Notes: generated by a model from the sequence alone, not told the origin. Counted from the stretch's first letter, positions 11,873 to 40,047 are shown. The stretch is 64,000 bases of DNA from Pisaster brevispinus (GCA_023634235.1 JAMKCF010000012.1:17059884-17123883), one strand, 5' to 3'. Made by a program: numbers and translations.

Positions 11873-13439
11873 CAGTTACAATATGAGCGTTACAATTGGG
11901 ACGACACAACTACAGTTGGGACCGTTACCGCTATACCGTTAGCTTGAGTGTTGCAGTTGGGACGGCCCAACTATAGCTGGGACCGTTATTAGCCATGTAC
12001 AAAATGTCTTGCATGTTGATTGTGTTTTGTGCATTGTCCTAGGCATAATGCGAAAGCAGACTAGCCTCTTCTGTCAAAGTTCGTTCAGAGAAAATGTTCT
12101 TTTGAAAGACTTTACCGGAAAATCGAGCCATGTAACATGTTTAGGTACTATCGTGTTTACCTACCATGGTATGACAAATACTCGTAAACAATGGAAATTT
12201 ACCAACGGGTCACAAATATTAATGTCGACTCGATGTCACGTTAAATATTCCGACTTTGATCCACAGGTCGGAAGTATTGACGCAATGAGTCGCACTATTG
12301 AAGCATAGTCGCAAATATCGACGTAAATTTTCAAGTCAAAATTCACGAAGGTCAAGTCATAAGTTAATACTGACGTCGATATTTCAGTCTTAAATAGATG
12401 TCCCTTAATTTAAAAAGAAAAAGAAAAAAAGTAACACTAAAAATCTAACAGCGTTTCAGACAAACACGAAAGATTGATGGCAAGTTTGCCGCCATCCAAA
12501 TTTTGCAACGAAGTCCCAATAAAAGTAAACGCGACAACCACGTTTTTTAAAATGAATGCCCCGTTGTCGATTGCCTGTGTACCTTTATCCTATCGTCATT
12601 TATTAACAGGGCATGCTTCCCGAACCGCTCAATCATACATTATTTAGGAGTTTGGTTAGTTTACTCCTTTTCATGACATATATGCTTCAGCTTATTAGCT
12701 ATGTCACATATATACTTCAGCTTATGGTGATCAGACTCATAGATGACGGCGGCATGCAACATGTTGGTGCATGCACAATGAGCGCCATGGGACCAATTTC
12801 AGCTGAAGATAGTCAAGCATAAACGAAAGTGGCCAGCCAAAGAAGATTACCAGCCCAAATGCCATGTGAATATTAATACTGTGACATGGTTCCCCGCTTA
12901 GCTTTGCCTTGCACAATTTATTTACAAACTGCTGTGTTAGTAATTTGCTCTAAAATTTGACACTTTGTATTCAGTTCCCTGTTAACAATAGAACGACCTA
13001 ATAAATTTGAATGATCTAATTTGACCAATGAATGCAAACTGTTGAAATTGAATTACTCCGTTTGACTGTTGAATGGTTAATGCGACGGAGCAGTCATTTC
13101 CCAATCAAGTTGAATGAGCTGGGTAAAAAATTGAATGAATTTTCGTTGGGAATGGCCGGGATTTGTTTATTATTTATATATATATATTTTTTTTTACAAG
13201 GGTGAAAGTGTTAAAACCACTAACTTTAATTTATTTTATTGAATCTTTTTATTATAATCACTTTTGTAGGTGAACAATGGTCAGTCGGTCCATCCATGCA
13301 GGTAATTCCATCGTTATTATCCTGTAAAAATTATTCTCCTTTTTGTTTTACTCATTTCCAATGTGAGCTCCACGGAGGCGGATCACGTGCATTAACATAA
13401 TCGTAAATGCTGTCATTACCTATTAGTACACCTGTTCAA

Positions 13440-13560
13440 ATGTTTTGTGTTGTCATTTAGCCTAGAAAGACTCTGCTAGTGTCGAAACGTCAGACCACTA
13501 ACTAGTTGTTTGCATTATGCCATAGGTCCTTTTAGTTGGTAGCAGTTGGTAAACAGCTAT
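13440..13560 (+). mobile_element. Dispersed repeat H, copy 1
   Basis: Contains GACTCTGCTAGTGTCGAAAC followed by GTCAG and later AGGTCCTTTTAGTTGGTA. Relatives lie at 41625-41790 (antisense), 50545-50620 and 54950-55085. The hairpin-prone GTCGAAACGTC phrase resembles retroelement termini, but no coding part is present. Confidence 0.5.
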
Positions 13561-13628
13561 TGGGTTATTTATCTCTATAAAGTAATGCAATGACACTGCA
13601 ACCTAGTTGTTGTACTACTTTGCATGTA

Positions 13629-13747
13629 TTGGCGGCTACGGCTACAACTGGATTGCTGCGTCATCATGAATTTGAATAGGACGTCCTTACCAACACCCTT
13701 AGCAACAGTAGTAGCCGTAGCCACATCTGCCAGTTTGGATACGGCCT
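13629..13747. mobile_element. Foldback/MITE with GGCTAC arms, copy 3
   Basis: Left TTGGCGGCTACGGCTACAAC and right GTAGCCGTAGCCACATCTGC, then TTTGGATACGGCC, with GCTGCGTCATCAT inside, as in the copy at 2986-3131. Confidence 0.6.
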
Positions 13748-15162
13748 ATAGCTAACGGTATTTTGCAGACCAATGGTTGAGGACGCATCATCGGAATCCG
13801 TAGTCCGGTGGTTTCGTGCCCAACATCGGAACTCCAACATCGGAACTCCGGATGCCAACATCGGAATCCGGAATTCTGACGGCATTAACGTTGGACGTTT
13901 CACGTTATCAATCAAATTATATTGCCCGTTCATTTTGCTTTCAAGTACATCGATAAATAAATACGTTGTATGGATAGATGGGTACTGTCATTCAGGGAAC
14001 ACTCCAACCCTATCAGTGGAAATGAAACCTAAAGCTTGCGATGTAAAAATACTGGTACGCTACTTCTATAAAACAAATATTACTGTTTAAATATGAAGTA
14101 AATATGGTAACTTAGGTTCGCCAGGCAACTATTTCAAGTTTCGATGTGACTCGCCGTGATTATAACTGCTCCTTGAACGCCTATGCAGGGCCTGTCGATT
14201 TTTACTTCATTCGTTTCCCACCAAACTATTTCGACGGGTTTTATTTTTATGGGAGTTTTGTTGGGGTATTTTCTTTTGAAGTTAATGGGACATCCATTCC
14301 AGTAGTGTATAGTTCCCAAGATATCATTGAATTTTTAAACAAAATATCCATTCAGTGAGTGGTTCTGGTTTTGTTTAGATACAATGGGAGGACACAATAT
14401 TTGCTTTTGATGATTTTTGTAGACCAGCTATGCATTCATTTTAATATAATTCTTGTTTTCAAGAATAAATATCTTTGAGGAGTTGTACGCAACCGTTTTT
14501 GGAATATGCATTCATTCCAATTCTCGTATTATTAAGACAAAAATGACATACATAACTTTAATAAAAGTATCATTAGTTATCATTATTGCTTGTTTTAAGA
14601 AAATGACATTAAACCAAACCACCTCGTTTCAGGGGGAATTAAAAGGGTTATACTTAAATAGTTGGTTTGTGGCAGAGAACATTCATTCAACAACAACAAT
14701 GAAAGTTTTTATCACAGTAGGCATACTGTGTCTAGTGACACACAAAAGCACTGGACGTCGACTGAAAATGATTTAGGGCATAATTGGTTCAAGCGGTAAA
14801 TCTCGTAAAGACATGAAATTTCGAGGGACCAAGAAATATTGCGGAGAAAGTTTTGTTATCGTTTACACATTGTTTGCAATTTTTTCCAAATTAACGTCAG
14901 GAGAATTACCATAAATTTATAATTTGCATTATTTTTGTCATAAAATGCAGCGATAGACGTTGACAATTTTCATCGGGTTTCTTTTTTGTATAACAGTCAC
15001 ATGCAGAATTAAAGATACCAAGATTGAATTTTCAACTGATAACCCTAACCCAGAGTGGTAAGCAACAAGTCACTTAGAAGCCGTGGTGGCTCTGAACAGA
15101 GGCGTTGCAACACCTCAACGAATGCTCTGATCTTCCTTACGGGACACTTCAAGGTAAGTTCT

Positions 15163-16320
15163 CTAGCGATTTCGCCTACACCGTAAGAGTTTATGAAACG
15201 CCTGCCGAAATTCCTCATTAAATACCGTGTAGATGATGGGGTTCAGGGTGGAGTTGCACCACCCAACCCAGGTGAAGACACGGTAAAGTGTGGGCACAGC
15301 CTCGCACGACATCACGCTGGATGCGCACAGCGGGTTGAAAATGCTGTGCAGTGTGAAAAATGGAAGCCAGCAGACGATGAAGGCACCGACAACTATGCCG
15401 ATGGTGCGGGCCGCTCTTCTCTCGTGCACCAGGGAGATCCGCGACTGGGCTTTTGCCCTGGTGGACAGCATGTCCGCCACGGAGTCAATTCCCTCCAGCC
15501 TGAGTCCGGGGCGTCCACGAACTTCAGCCGAGGCGCTCGCTGGAGCAGCCACCTCCCCGTTGGCACTGCTTGGACCTGCCTCAACACCCTGGTTGCCGTC
15601 TGGACAAAATTGTTTTGAAATAGTCCGGGGTGTTTTTGAGACAGTTCTCACGGGGGCTGGTCCGATGACCCGCCTCGCTCGCCTTTTGGCAGCGTCATAT
15701 ATCTTAAAGTAGACCACAAGTATCACCAGACATGGAATGTAGAAAGAAAATACCGAGGAGCACACTGCATAGACGGTGGCGTTCACAGAGACGATGCAAG
15801 AGCTGTTCTCAACGAGTGTCAGGAATAAAGCAGGACCGGAAACGATTGAGGACAGTATCCACACAAGAGCAATGCGACTGAAGGCCATTTTGGTTGTTCT
15901 CTTAGCAACGTACTTAATAGGTGCCGTAATGGCGCTGAAACGATCCACAGAAATGGCACAGAGGTGAAGGATGGACGACGTGGATAGCATGATGTCCAGG
16001 GCCGTCCAGACCCGGCACAGAGCCTCGTAGAGATACCACAGCCCTCCGGTGATTTCCAGGTACAGGGCAAACGGCATGATGGCGGTGCACACTAGCAGAT
16101 CGGCAACGGCCAGGGACACCACGAAATAGTTCGCCACGGTGCGGAGATTTTTAAACTGCGTGACGGCAAGACACACCAAGACGTTACCAAGAACACCCGT
16201 CACGATGACGAGGAGAATGATGATCACAGCGGCGGCTGATGCCAATGGAGAGGGGCCGCTGGTCGGGCCGGTGGGCGGTGTCGAATTTTGCTCCGAGGTG
16301 ATGTTGTAAGATCCTTCCAT
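15163..16320 (-). CDS. D2-like dopamine / biogenic amine GPCR, intronless CDS
   Basis: Encodes a 385-residue seven-helix rhodopsin-class receptor for a surface monoamine ligand. Seen: N-glycosylation sites NIT (6) and NST (12); N46 in TM1; D74 (LAVAD) in TM2; C102 and C175 for the extracellular disulphide; D109 in TM3, the amine counter-ion; DRF (126-128) instead of DRY; serines 188, 189 and 192 spaced as catechol contacts before P196; a loop 3 of about 90 residues; CWLPFF (317-322); NPIIY (360-364); and a short tail ending near C381, as in D2-type Gi/o-coupled receptors. The frame stays open upstream to 16521 but only by a TTG codon; the first ATG with a receptor-like N-terminus is at 16320. 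A 5' UTR intron is possible (donor near 17017, acceptor near 16542). An alpha2-adrenergic/octopamine-like or orphan amine receptor is the alternative; the ligand cannot be settled by eye. Confidence 0.85.
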   Translation of the reverse strand: MEGSYNITSEQNSTPPTGPTSGPSPLASAAAVIIILLVIVTGVLGNVLVCLAVTQFKNLRTVANYFVVSLAVADLLVCTAIMPFALYLEITGGLWYLYEALCRVWTALDIMLSTSSILHLCAISVDRFSAITAPIKYVAKRTTKMAFSRIALVWILSSIVSGPALFLTLVENSSCIVSVNATVYAVCSSVFSFYIPCLVILVVYFKIYDAAKRRARRVIGPAPVRTVSKTPRTISKQFCPDGNQGVEAGPSSANGEVAAPASASAEVRGRPGLRLEGIDSVADMLSTRAKAQSRISLVHERRAARTIGIVVGAFIVCWLPFFTLHSIFNPLCASSVMSCEAVPTLYRVFTWVGWCNSTLNPIIYTVFNEEFRQAFHKLLRCRRNR

Positions 16321-17203
16321 GGTACTGATTGCAATGCAATTTCCTGTCACGATGCAAAGAAGTGTCCACGTATTGTAGAAGACGCTCTGAAGGCAACCTT
16401 TCCCCCCTGATAATTGGGTTTGTTGCGAAGCGGCACGAGCAGTTAAAATTAAAGGTAGAATTGCAGGATTTGTAAATCCTTGTGGACTATTGATTAGTTT
16501 CAATCTGAAGGCTCTGGACAATCCTTCGAAGACAACGATCCCTGCGAAACAACATCAAGGTTTGTTTGGGGCACTACATTATTTGAAGGGCCCCACACCA
16601 CCGTTGCTTAATATCCAGAATGAATGTGTACAGTATCGCTGACAAAACATAAACCGTCTTTTGTCTTCCCTACAACGGGGGACCAACGGATTTGATGAAA
16701 TGTTCACTTAAAACAAGTGGATGGGAAGCAGTTTAGTTTTTTTCCTAATAACGATGACTAGCTTGAGTTGCAGTGCATCTTGCGTTTTATGACCAAGCAT
16801 ACATTGGAACAACGACCTTAATATTGTGAATCTTTCTCTGATGAGTGGTCTTGAGAGAATCCAGAATAAACAGCCTTGTTTTGTTTTTTCAACTGCGTTC
16901 ACTTGGACCACGTCAGTCTGTCTGTTACTTGAACCACTCACAATAAGATCTGTTGATGAGAGAGCCTTGGTCTGAAGTAAAATCTCCTCACCCCGTGTAG
17001 TATTGCGTTTCACTCACTCGTTCCCAGAGTCGCGGCTTAGAAGCGGAAAATTGAAAGTGTGTCCTTGTTTGCGATGCGTCAATGGATGCACACAGTAACG
17101 AACGTCCTCACGATCAGTGTGTCAGACTGATAAATGGAGCACTCTCGTTTCTCTCCTGCTTTCCCCCTCCCTGTCGGTGTCTCTGTATCTCTCCTCACGA
17201 TAG

Positions 17204-17213
17204 CCCTTTTATA
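17204..17213 (-). promoter_or_regulatory. TATA box for the GPCR gene
   Basis: The minus strand reads TATAAAAGGG, a consensus TATA box, about 880 bp upstream of the receptor ATG. Transcription would start near 17175-17180, giving a long or spliced 5' leader. Assignment to the receptor is inference from orientation and the lack of another minus-strand gene nearby. Confidence 0.45.
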
Positions 17214-17349
17214 GCCGGTCCGATTGTTCCCAGCGTTCACTCGAAAACATCTCAATCATTCCACTCATCCAGTGCAGCGCCGCGTCAGTCATCGTAATGA
17301 CATAATTACATCATTATTTTTAAACGATATTCCTCGCGGTGAATCGTGG

Positions 17350-17357
17350 TGACGTCA
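17350..17357. promoter_or_regulatory. CRE palindrome TGACGTCA (1)
   Basis: A full cAMP-response element palindrome about 140 bp upstream of the minus-strand TATA box, a usual position for CREB control. Function is inferred. Confidence 0.4.
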
Positions 17358-18234
17358 GGCTGGCTTGACCTCACACAAATTGGGCCGAGAAGACCCGCTC
17401 GAGATTTTGGTTGCTCGTGTAAAGAGACTTCTGTGGGCTAAGCGATTGATTTACTTGTCCTTAAGGCTTACTTTGTAAATGGCTGCAGTTGACCATGGCG
17501 CTCCACAGATGGAGGGAGGCAAACGACTTTTGATATTGCTTGCAACATCAGTCAACATGGATGTGGCGAGTCGAATAACAATCGTAGTATGACGAATGGA
17601 AATTTTACTCAATAAAAATTAACCTTCGTTTTCTTAATTAGAAGAAATCATTATTCAGAGCAAACTAATTATCTCTATGCAACAGCGAGAAGAGGAAAAC
17701 AAAGTACAGCGACTTATGATGTGACCGAAAGACGTTCATAAAGTGTCATTGGTGTACATTATGAACTGTGACAGCATTGTTCCTACAGAGTATGCTGATA
17801 ATGAACATAACTTTGTGTGCTGCAAAACTAATGAATACCACAGGAGCGAAGCAGTTACCTTAACTCACTAATCGGCAAAAGGCAGCCTAGGTTCAGATGT
17901 TTGCGTAAGACATGTTGCCCAACAACTGATCACTACATGTATTTTTTTTAAAACAGTATTAACGCTGCCGTTACCACCAGCTCGCCAGTGCTGCAAACCT
18001 CTGTTTCCTGTTAACACAAACCCTATGGGACAACAATACCTGAACCTGATCGAAATTGTTCCCACGCGGGGGGCAAAACCCAACACGAACCTGGGACCGT
18101 GTCTTTCTCATTCTGAACGTGCTGCGATATTAATTGTTTATTTGACTGTCATTGTTCTTCGCAGGACGTGGCTAACTTAGCCGTCTACTTCAAATAGATA
18201 CGGTAATTAAGGAGCCTTCGCCACTGACGTCATT

Positions 18235-18242
18235 TAACCGGT
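18235..18242. promoter_or_regulatory. CRE palindrome TGACGTCA (2)
   Basis: Second full CRE, in the non-repetitive part of the interval between the receptor and FANK1. Confidence 0.3.
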
Positions 18243-18754
18243 TTCTGGTTATTTCTTCGATCGGTTTGCGCTTAAAGGTGGCTGTGCAAACTTCAATTCA
18301 TCCGGAATAGTCCCCTAAAAGCAATTTTACCAGCGCAGTGTATTGGATATAAGGGTATCGCCAGTCCACCACCATCTTTGTCATGCACCTTGTGTGCTAT
18401 AGCATATAATACAGAACGATCCTCATTATAACAAACAGGAACCTGACTATTCAGCACTTCTAGCCTCAGTTTGGGTATGCATTGCTTTCCATAGAGGTGA
18501 AAATCAAGTCGCACCATGATAAAGTTCTAGTATTTAGCACAGTCTGAAATAAGTCGCTGAGTAGCGACTCAATGTTCCGCAAACAAGAAACTGTTGTATA
18601 GGTCGCTGTACCTTCCACATAAATATATTTCGTAAACTGGCTTGTGAAGATTAAAAACAAGTAGGTCTGTACATTCCAAAAGGGAAATTTTTGTGCCAAT
18701 CAAAAGGTCACATTAATTTCCTTTTGATTGAATGTCATCAAAAGATTACATTTA

Positions 18755-19000
18755 ATTTCGTTTTGATTGCATATCATCAAAATTCAGGAATGAACTGAAT
18801 GTGCAGACCATTATACTTGAAATGTGACGTCATCGAAGCGTTTTCGACGCAAATTGCACTGGAAGTGTATCACACACAGTGGCATTTTACACCGTTTTAA
18901 CCCATGGTTAGAGACTTGTAATGCTCCCCCCCCCCAATTTCAGAAGGACTCTATCTATTGGAGAATGAGTGGATCACAAAATTGAATTTTCCTTAGAGCC
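18755..19000 (+). repeat. Dispersed repeat G, copy 1
   Basis: Shares TCATCAAAATTCAGGAA, TTTACACCGTTTTAA and GAGTGGATCACAAAATTGAA with 42165-42390 in the same order. Non-coding. Confidence 0.55.
18835..18842. promoter_or_regulatory. CRE palindrome TGACGTCA (3), inside repeat G
   Basis: Third full CRE in 1.5 kb. It lies inside dispersed repeat G; the other copy of that repeat (42165-42390) lacks it, so it may be chance. Confidence 0.2.
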
Positions 19001-20560
19001 AGCCTCTCTTATTAACGATTGATTGATTGATTTATTTATTTGTATCTAAGTGTAGTATTAACATGTCTGCATGGATTAATTTCAGCTTTTTATATTAAAA
19101 TAGTTGTGAGTTTATAATAATTATTCAAGTTTTCATCGTTTTTTTAAACAAATATTCTTCATACCATTTAAACACACCGATTTTGAACACAACTTAGAAT
19201 GCTGGCAGCGTGTTTTCCTGCCCCCTCCTGACCAGATCACTGACCCCAGTTGATTAACACCCCTCAAGAGCTGTGTGGCATGGTCCAGCTTAGGATATCA
19301 CACTAGTGGTGTGTACTGTGTCGTTAATTCCTAGGGGGTGGAAGCGGCCTTCATTTGAGGGTTTGAATGCGTATGTTGATTGGATTATGCATTATTAATT
19401 CCCATTTAGTATCTATTTATGTTTTCATTGAATTGAATAGAATCTACTTCCAATTCACGCTGGGCTTCTGATAAAACAAAACGATCTCATAGAAACGGCG
19501 ATTGGGTTTTATTTGTTGGCAATAATTTAATTATAGGAGGCATGCAAACCCGGCAAGGCAAATGAACTGAACATCATCTGACCACTTTTGTCATCAGACT
19601 CGCAATCTAAATTTCTTAAGTTTGTAGCTCCCCTCATCATAAAAGAACTCCTTGCAACATTTTATTGCAATAGGTTTGTTTTGAAAATCAAGCGTGTCCT
19701 GGACACCGACATTTAATAATTTGTTGTGCTTATAGTAAGTAAACGACTTCATTGAAATGTCCTCCAATCCACGTTAAAATAATTGGCGATGACAACTTGG
19801 TATTTATTTTATTTCATGATATTGTATTTGTTTTACTTAATAATATAAAAAAAATCGTCACAACCACAATGAGCCCTAAGCTAGGTTTTAGTATGTTGTT
19901 GAAGAAAGATGACATATCGCCCTCTATAGTCAGCTCCGGTCATAAAATAGCCGTCGTGTACGCAGTATCGTTTCATGTCATTCTGCTCTGCTTTGATCTC
20001 ACACCTACATGTACTCTGCTGTACATTATTGTTGTGTTACATTCCAAATGACTGCTGGGGGAGGATATCTTCGCACCAGAGCAAGTCTGCCAGTAGCTAG
20101 TACTACTAGTACAAACACTCCTTCGGAGTCCTTGGTCAGCTTGTGATTCAATTAAACTGTAATTATGTGGAGGAGAGGTGAATAACTTCAGTGTCTGTCG
20201 GGGTTGGTAAAGAGTTGCTACGGACGCTACACACGACGGTGTGTCGTCGTATGTACGTCTTGCGTGTGTGTGTGAAAGATCGACGTTGTTTGTCGTTGAA
20301 TTGAGTCGGCAGTGATTGAACGTAAATTCGATTCTTTCAAAGGGGACTTGATTTGATGTTGCATCACATGATAATAATTGTCCTTTGTGTAGTACTAGAC
20401 AGTGGGGAAGATCAGTCGTGTGTGCATCAAGTTGGCAGTTCGCTGGACTTTATTAACCGTGTCCTTCCTCTCCATTCCAGAGTCCATGCTGTGTGACTTG
20501 AAATTGAATTGAACAATTTCTTCATTTCGTCCAGTTTTCTAGCTACACTGTACTCACAGA

Positions 20561-36557
<15,997 letters not shown>

Positions 36558-36625
36558 TTTATTCCGCGATGTCCTCATCTTATCCAAGGTTCCGGTGCTA
36601 GGCAGGAAATCTGTCGCTGAATGAA

Positions 36626-36631
36626 AATAAA
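36626..36631 (+). terminator. FANK1 poly(A) signal AATAAA
   Basis: AATAAA 69 nt after the stop codon; a short 3' UTR would end near 36650. Confidence 0.65.
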
Positions 36632-36824
36632 CACTCACCTGACACTTTTGCTGGTAACCTGTTTGTTTGTTGGTTTTTGTTTACTAAGCAGATCCTTTTT
36701 CTATTGCTTGGCAAGTACACTGTATCGATGCCTGATGACCCCACCGGCCAATATCAATTGAATGATTCACCTAGGGTCATATGTTATATTTTGTCGGCGA
36801 AATGCTTATTTAAAGCACTGCTAT

Positions 36825-37420
36825 AAAGAAAGATACAATAAAAGACCCATTGGAAAGTTTCAGCTGAACACAGTGTAACTTGCTGAGAAAACAGTAAAGA
36901 ACTGTCACGGTATTTTCACAAGAATGTTGAATCCATCCACGTTTTAGCGAGGTGACAGTGGGTACCAGCCGCATCTCTGCCTGCAGCATCGGTGAATGGA
37001 CACCATGCCTCAGAAATCTAAGAAAAGATTCATGCATGAATCATTTAAGGCTGTTCGGTGACCAGCTTTGTTCTGACTTTCGGTTTAAGGTTAGCATGGT
37101 TAGGTCATACTTTGGTAATGATCCTGAAAAAAAAAGAGTAATTTTTATCCGAACGGTAACTTGTTATAAAGATGGCAAAGGTGGTAAAGCATCCCGTGAA
37201 GTTTTTTCATCTGAAATGACTCCTTTAATTAGAAATCAAATAAAATATGAGGAAAAATTATAATCTCAAAAGCTCAATTCTTGGCGAGTTTTGGCGATTA
37301 AAACTTCCTTGGTCCGTTTGTGAATGCTGTGGCAGGAGATGCGGTTCATACCCACGCCACCTCGCTAAACATGGATGGGTTCGGCATTTTTGATGAAAAT
37401 ATCGTGACAATTTTGTAAAG
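36825..37420. mobile_element. Family F element, copy 4 (two opposed parts)
   Basis: 36825-37050 is in reverse orientation (GAAAGTTTCAGCTGAACACA...TCAGAAATCTAAG). 37130-37420 is forward (AAGATGGCAAAGGTGGTAAAG...GAGATGCGGTTCATACCC...ATGGATGGGTTC). It lies just beyond FANK1. Confidence 0.5.
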
Positions 37421-37744
37421 CCTACACAGCGTAAAGATGTAGGTCAACCTGTGTACTCAATAAAACATTCCTACTTTTTTTCCAAGCACCAAAAAATATC
37501 ATAGCTGTATTAATGTCATAATTTCTGTTTACTTTTTGAGACTTAAAATTCAGTGTACACAATTTTTCTTCCAGCACTCTCCTATAAGTATAATTTAATA
37601 TTGTGTAAGTTTATTTTGTTTAATATTACATGTAATTTTAAGACAGCTGTGCCTACTTAATAATTATAAGTTGTAAACAAGTTTAAGTGGGTATTTTATG
37701 AGGACAAACATACAAAGTAAACATGTTTCATTGGTTACCTCCAA

Positions 37745-37890
37745 TGGGACACTTTGGAACGCTGTGTAGCAGCAGGCATACCGGGTAAATTCAATTGTTT
37801 ATGTCGTTCTGATCATGCGCATATATTTTTTCGAGAACAATGGATTTACTTGGTGCGCCTCCTAGTGTAGTGTCCCGCAAAGTGTCCCAT
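37745..37890. mobile_element. MITE related to 9502-9635
   Basis: TGGGACACTTTGGAACGCTG at the left is mirrored by CGCAAAGTGTCCCAT at the right, with inner GGTAAATTCAATTGTTT / AACAATGGATTTACTTGG. Confidence 0.6.
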
Positions 37891-38345
37891 TGCCAACATC
37901 GGTATAGATTGTTTGTTCTCAATTGCAGTTTTTGAGTGACTTTTTAAAAAAATTTGAACGAAACTAATCTGCTGTTGACTTATTTGGTTGGATATACCAC
38001 TGGACTTTAGAATTAGCAAGTGTTGTTCATTTTGTGTTTTCATGTTCAAGTTAATGCAATGAATTCTATATTTACACCAGCAACAGATTTTTTCTTACCG
38101 TTATATGTAAAATTACTGGTTATTTGTATATTTTTGTATTGATTGGTATAATTTTTCAGATTTATGTATAAAATCCGTCCGAAAAGAAGTTGCAGGTGTA
38201 GGGAATTACTGGGTTTAAAAATAGACATAAATATTTGATACCTTAAGAAAAGTATTGAAAGTGCATTCCGCTGTCTAGTGTTTCACTGCTTACAAAATTA
38301 CTCCTGCCACCCTAAAACCAGGTATTACAGAAATCTGAATCCCCA

Positions 38346-38538
38346 GAGCCCAATTTCATAAAGTGTTAAGCAGAAAATACAGCTTAGCAAATTTCTTTGC
38401 TGAGGAAAAAGGAGCGGGGCACCAGTCTCACCAATTTAAATTTTATAGCATTTTTGCTGGTTACCTGTTTTTGGTGAGAAATAATTGTATGTGCTTAGCA
38501 AATTGTTGTGCTTAACAGGCTTTTTGAAATTAGGCCCA
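38346..38538. mobile_element. MITE family A, copy 2
   Basis: Termini GAGCCCAATTTCATAAAGTG and CTTTTTGAAATTAGGCCCAG, with TGCTTAGCAAATT phrases inside. It lies between FANK1 and NCAPH. Confidence 0.65.
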
Positions 38539-38729
38539 GTCAAATTTATCTGTTGATAAAACTTAAGGAGGCACATCTCAGTGTGTTTGAAACTTGATTT
38601 TAAGTTTGAACTGCAGTATGAAATGTGTCGCTTCCAAGCAACTCGCTTGCCAGGAAATCATACTCTCTTTGGGAGGAATTGCCATCTTGTGTTTTTTCCA
38701 TTTGAAATTAATTGTATCGGCCCAAAGCA

Positions 38730-38805
38730 AGGTCATGTCCGAATTAATGGCTTGGGCTGTGGCTTCCGGCTGCGGCCAGACCAACACCAAACCTGATCAT
38801 ACCAC
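38730..38805. mobile_element. Foldback with GGCT-type arm, partial copy 4
   Basis: GTCATGTCCGAATTAATGGC followed by TTGGGCTGTGGC and GGCTGCGGCC resembles the left part of the copy at 10344. The right arm is missing. Confidence 0.45.
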
Positions 38806-39739
38806 TATTTTTAGAAACAAACAGCAGACCGTTGCATAGCAACTCGCTCTATTGCATCACTTTGACTCAAAATAACCATTGTCAGGCAAACATTTTACCA
38901 CACTGCAATGGTGCCAGATCTTATTAGTACATTCCATGCTACTAGCATAGCTTGGAAATGTAAGCACGCATAAATTAGTGAAATTCGCATCATGTTTGCG
39001 ATTGGGTTCTGAGCTTTTAATTTTTAGCACTAGGGCAGAGTCGATGGGGTGTGTATGATTGAGATTCACTAAGCCATGAATAACTACAAAGATTGTAGAT
39101 TTAATAATACTTTTCTGTAACACTTTGATACATCATATACCAAAATGTTGATTTGTAAATCCATCTGCAATTCATATTTCTAAATGTGTTTTATTGGAAG
39201 GCGTCTTTTGACTAATGATTGTAATTATTTGATGATATTAAAAGTGCCTTAAAATGTTGGTTCGAAAAAAATAAATATTATAAAAGAATGTCTGGAAAAT
39301 ACCATAGTTTTCTGATTATTTTATTTATTTGAGTCAAGGCAGCAGTGGTGTAATGGGGGGGGGGGGGGGGGGTCAGATGGAAGGGGGTGGTATGTGCCAC
39401 TACCAACCCCCAACCCCCGCATGGTTTGCTTTAGAAAGTAGTTTTTTAAAAAATACCCATTTAGATACAGAATAGCGCCACCTGTTGTTCAGTGTATAAT
39501 TAAGCAACGGCTGTTTTATGTTGTAAATAATGTTTTCAATGTAAATCCAGGGCATATTTTTATTAGTACAAATATCTTTGTTTTTGAACAGTATTGTTAC
39601 ATCGTGTGGTGATCAAAATTCCCTGTCAAATTCAGAAAGAGAAGACAACACCCAAAAAACATTGGTCTTGAGGAAGGAAACCAAACGAATACGAATTTTT
39701 AGAGTGCAGTGAACAACATTGAGCTACAACAGCCGTTGT

Positions 39740-39851
39740 GTTCCACGCATGCGCACATAAAATTCAACGGATAGCGCCATATTTGACTCCTAATGTTTTG
39801 AAATCAATGCAAGATTCAATTCAGGTTTTCTTCGTGTTCTAAACATATAAG
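39740..39851 (+). promoter_or_regulatory. NCAPH promoter and non-coding first exon
   Basis: CGCATGCGCA (39746-39755) matches the NRF1 core. AGCGCCATATTT just downstream is an inverted YY1-like site. No TATA box is seen, as in many housekeeping promoters. AAG|GTAAGT at 39851/39852 gives a donor for a 5' UTR exon that would join the acceptor at 40982. The start site is inferred. Confidence 0.4.
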
Positions 39852-40047
39852 GTAAGTTTTTATTTTTAAAAATATATTGTACTTTTCATCATCATTTCTC
39901 CGATACTTGTTGTTGGAATTATTTGCGTGTAGAAAGTCATATGGGGGAAGAGAAGACGGGTCGGTCCGATACTGGATACGGTTGGCTGGTCAACATACTC
40001 TTTTTTTGCATTGATTCTTGCAATTGCATACTGTCAACTCATGAACT

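Larger units (their letters stand above)
17358..20560. other. Divergent intergenic region between the GPCR and FANK1
   Basis: Lies between head-to-head genes and should hold both promoters. Two further TGACGTCA palindromes and one dispersed repeat are listed separately. No coding exon is seen. Confidence 0.5.

Noticed and set aside
15193..15712. Plus-strand frames of about 140 codons
   Set aside because: Antisense shadows of the GPCR coding region.
16321..16521. N-terminal extension of the GPCR
   Set aside because: It begins at TTG, not ATG, and the extra 67 residues have no family match; the ATG at 16320 gives a normal amine-receptor N-terminus.
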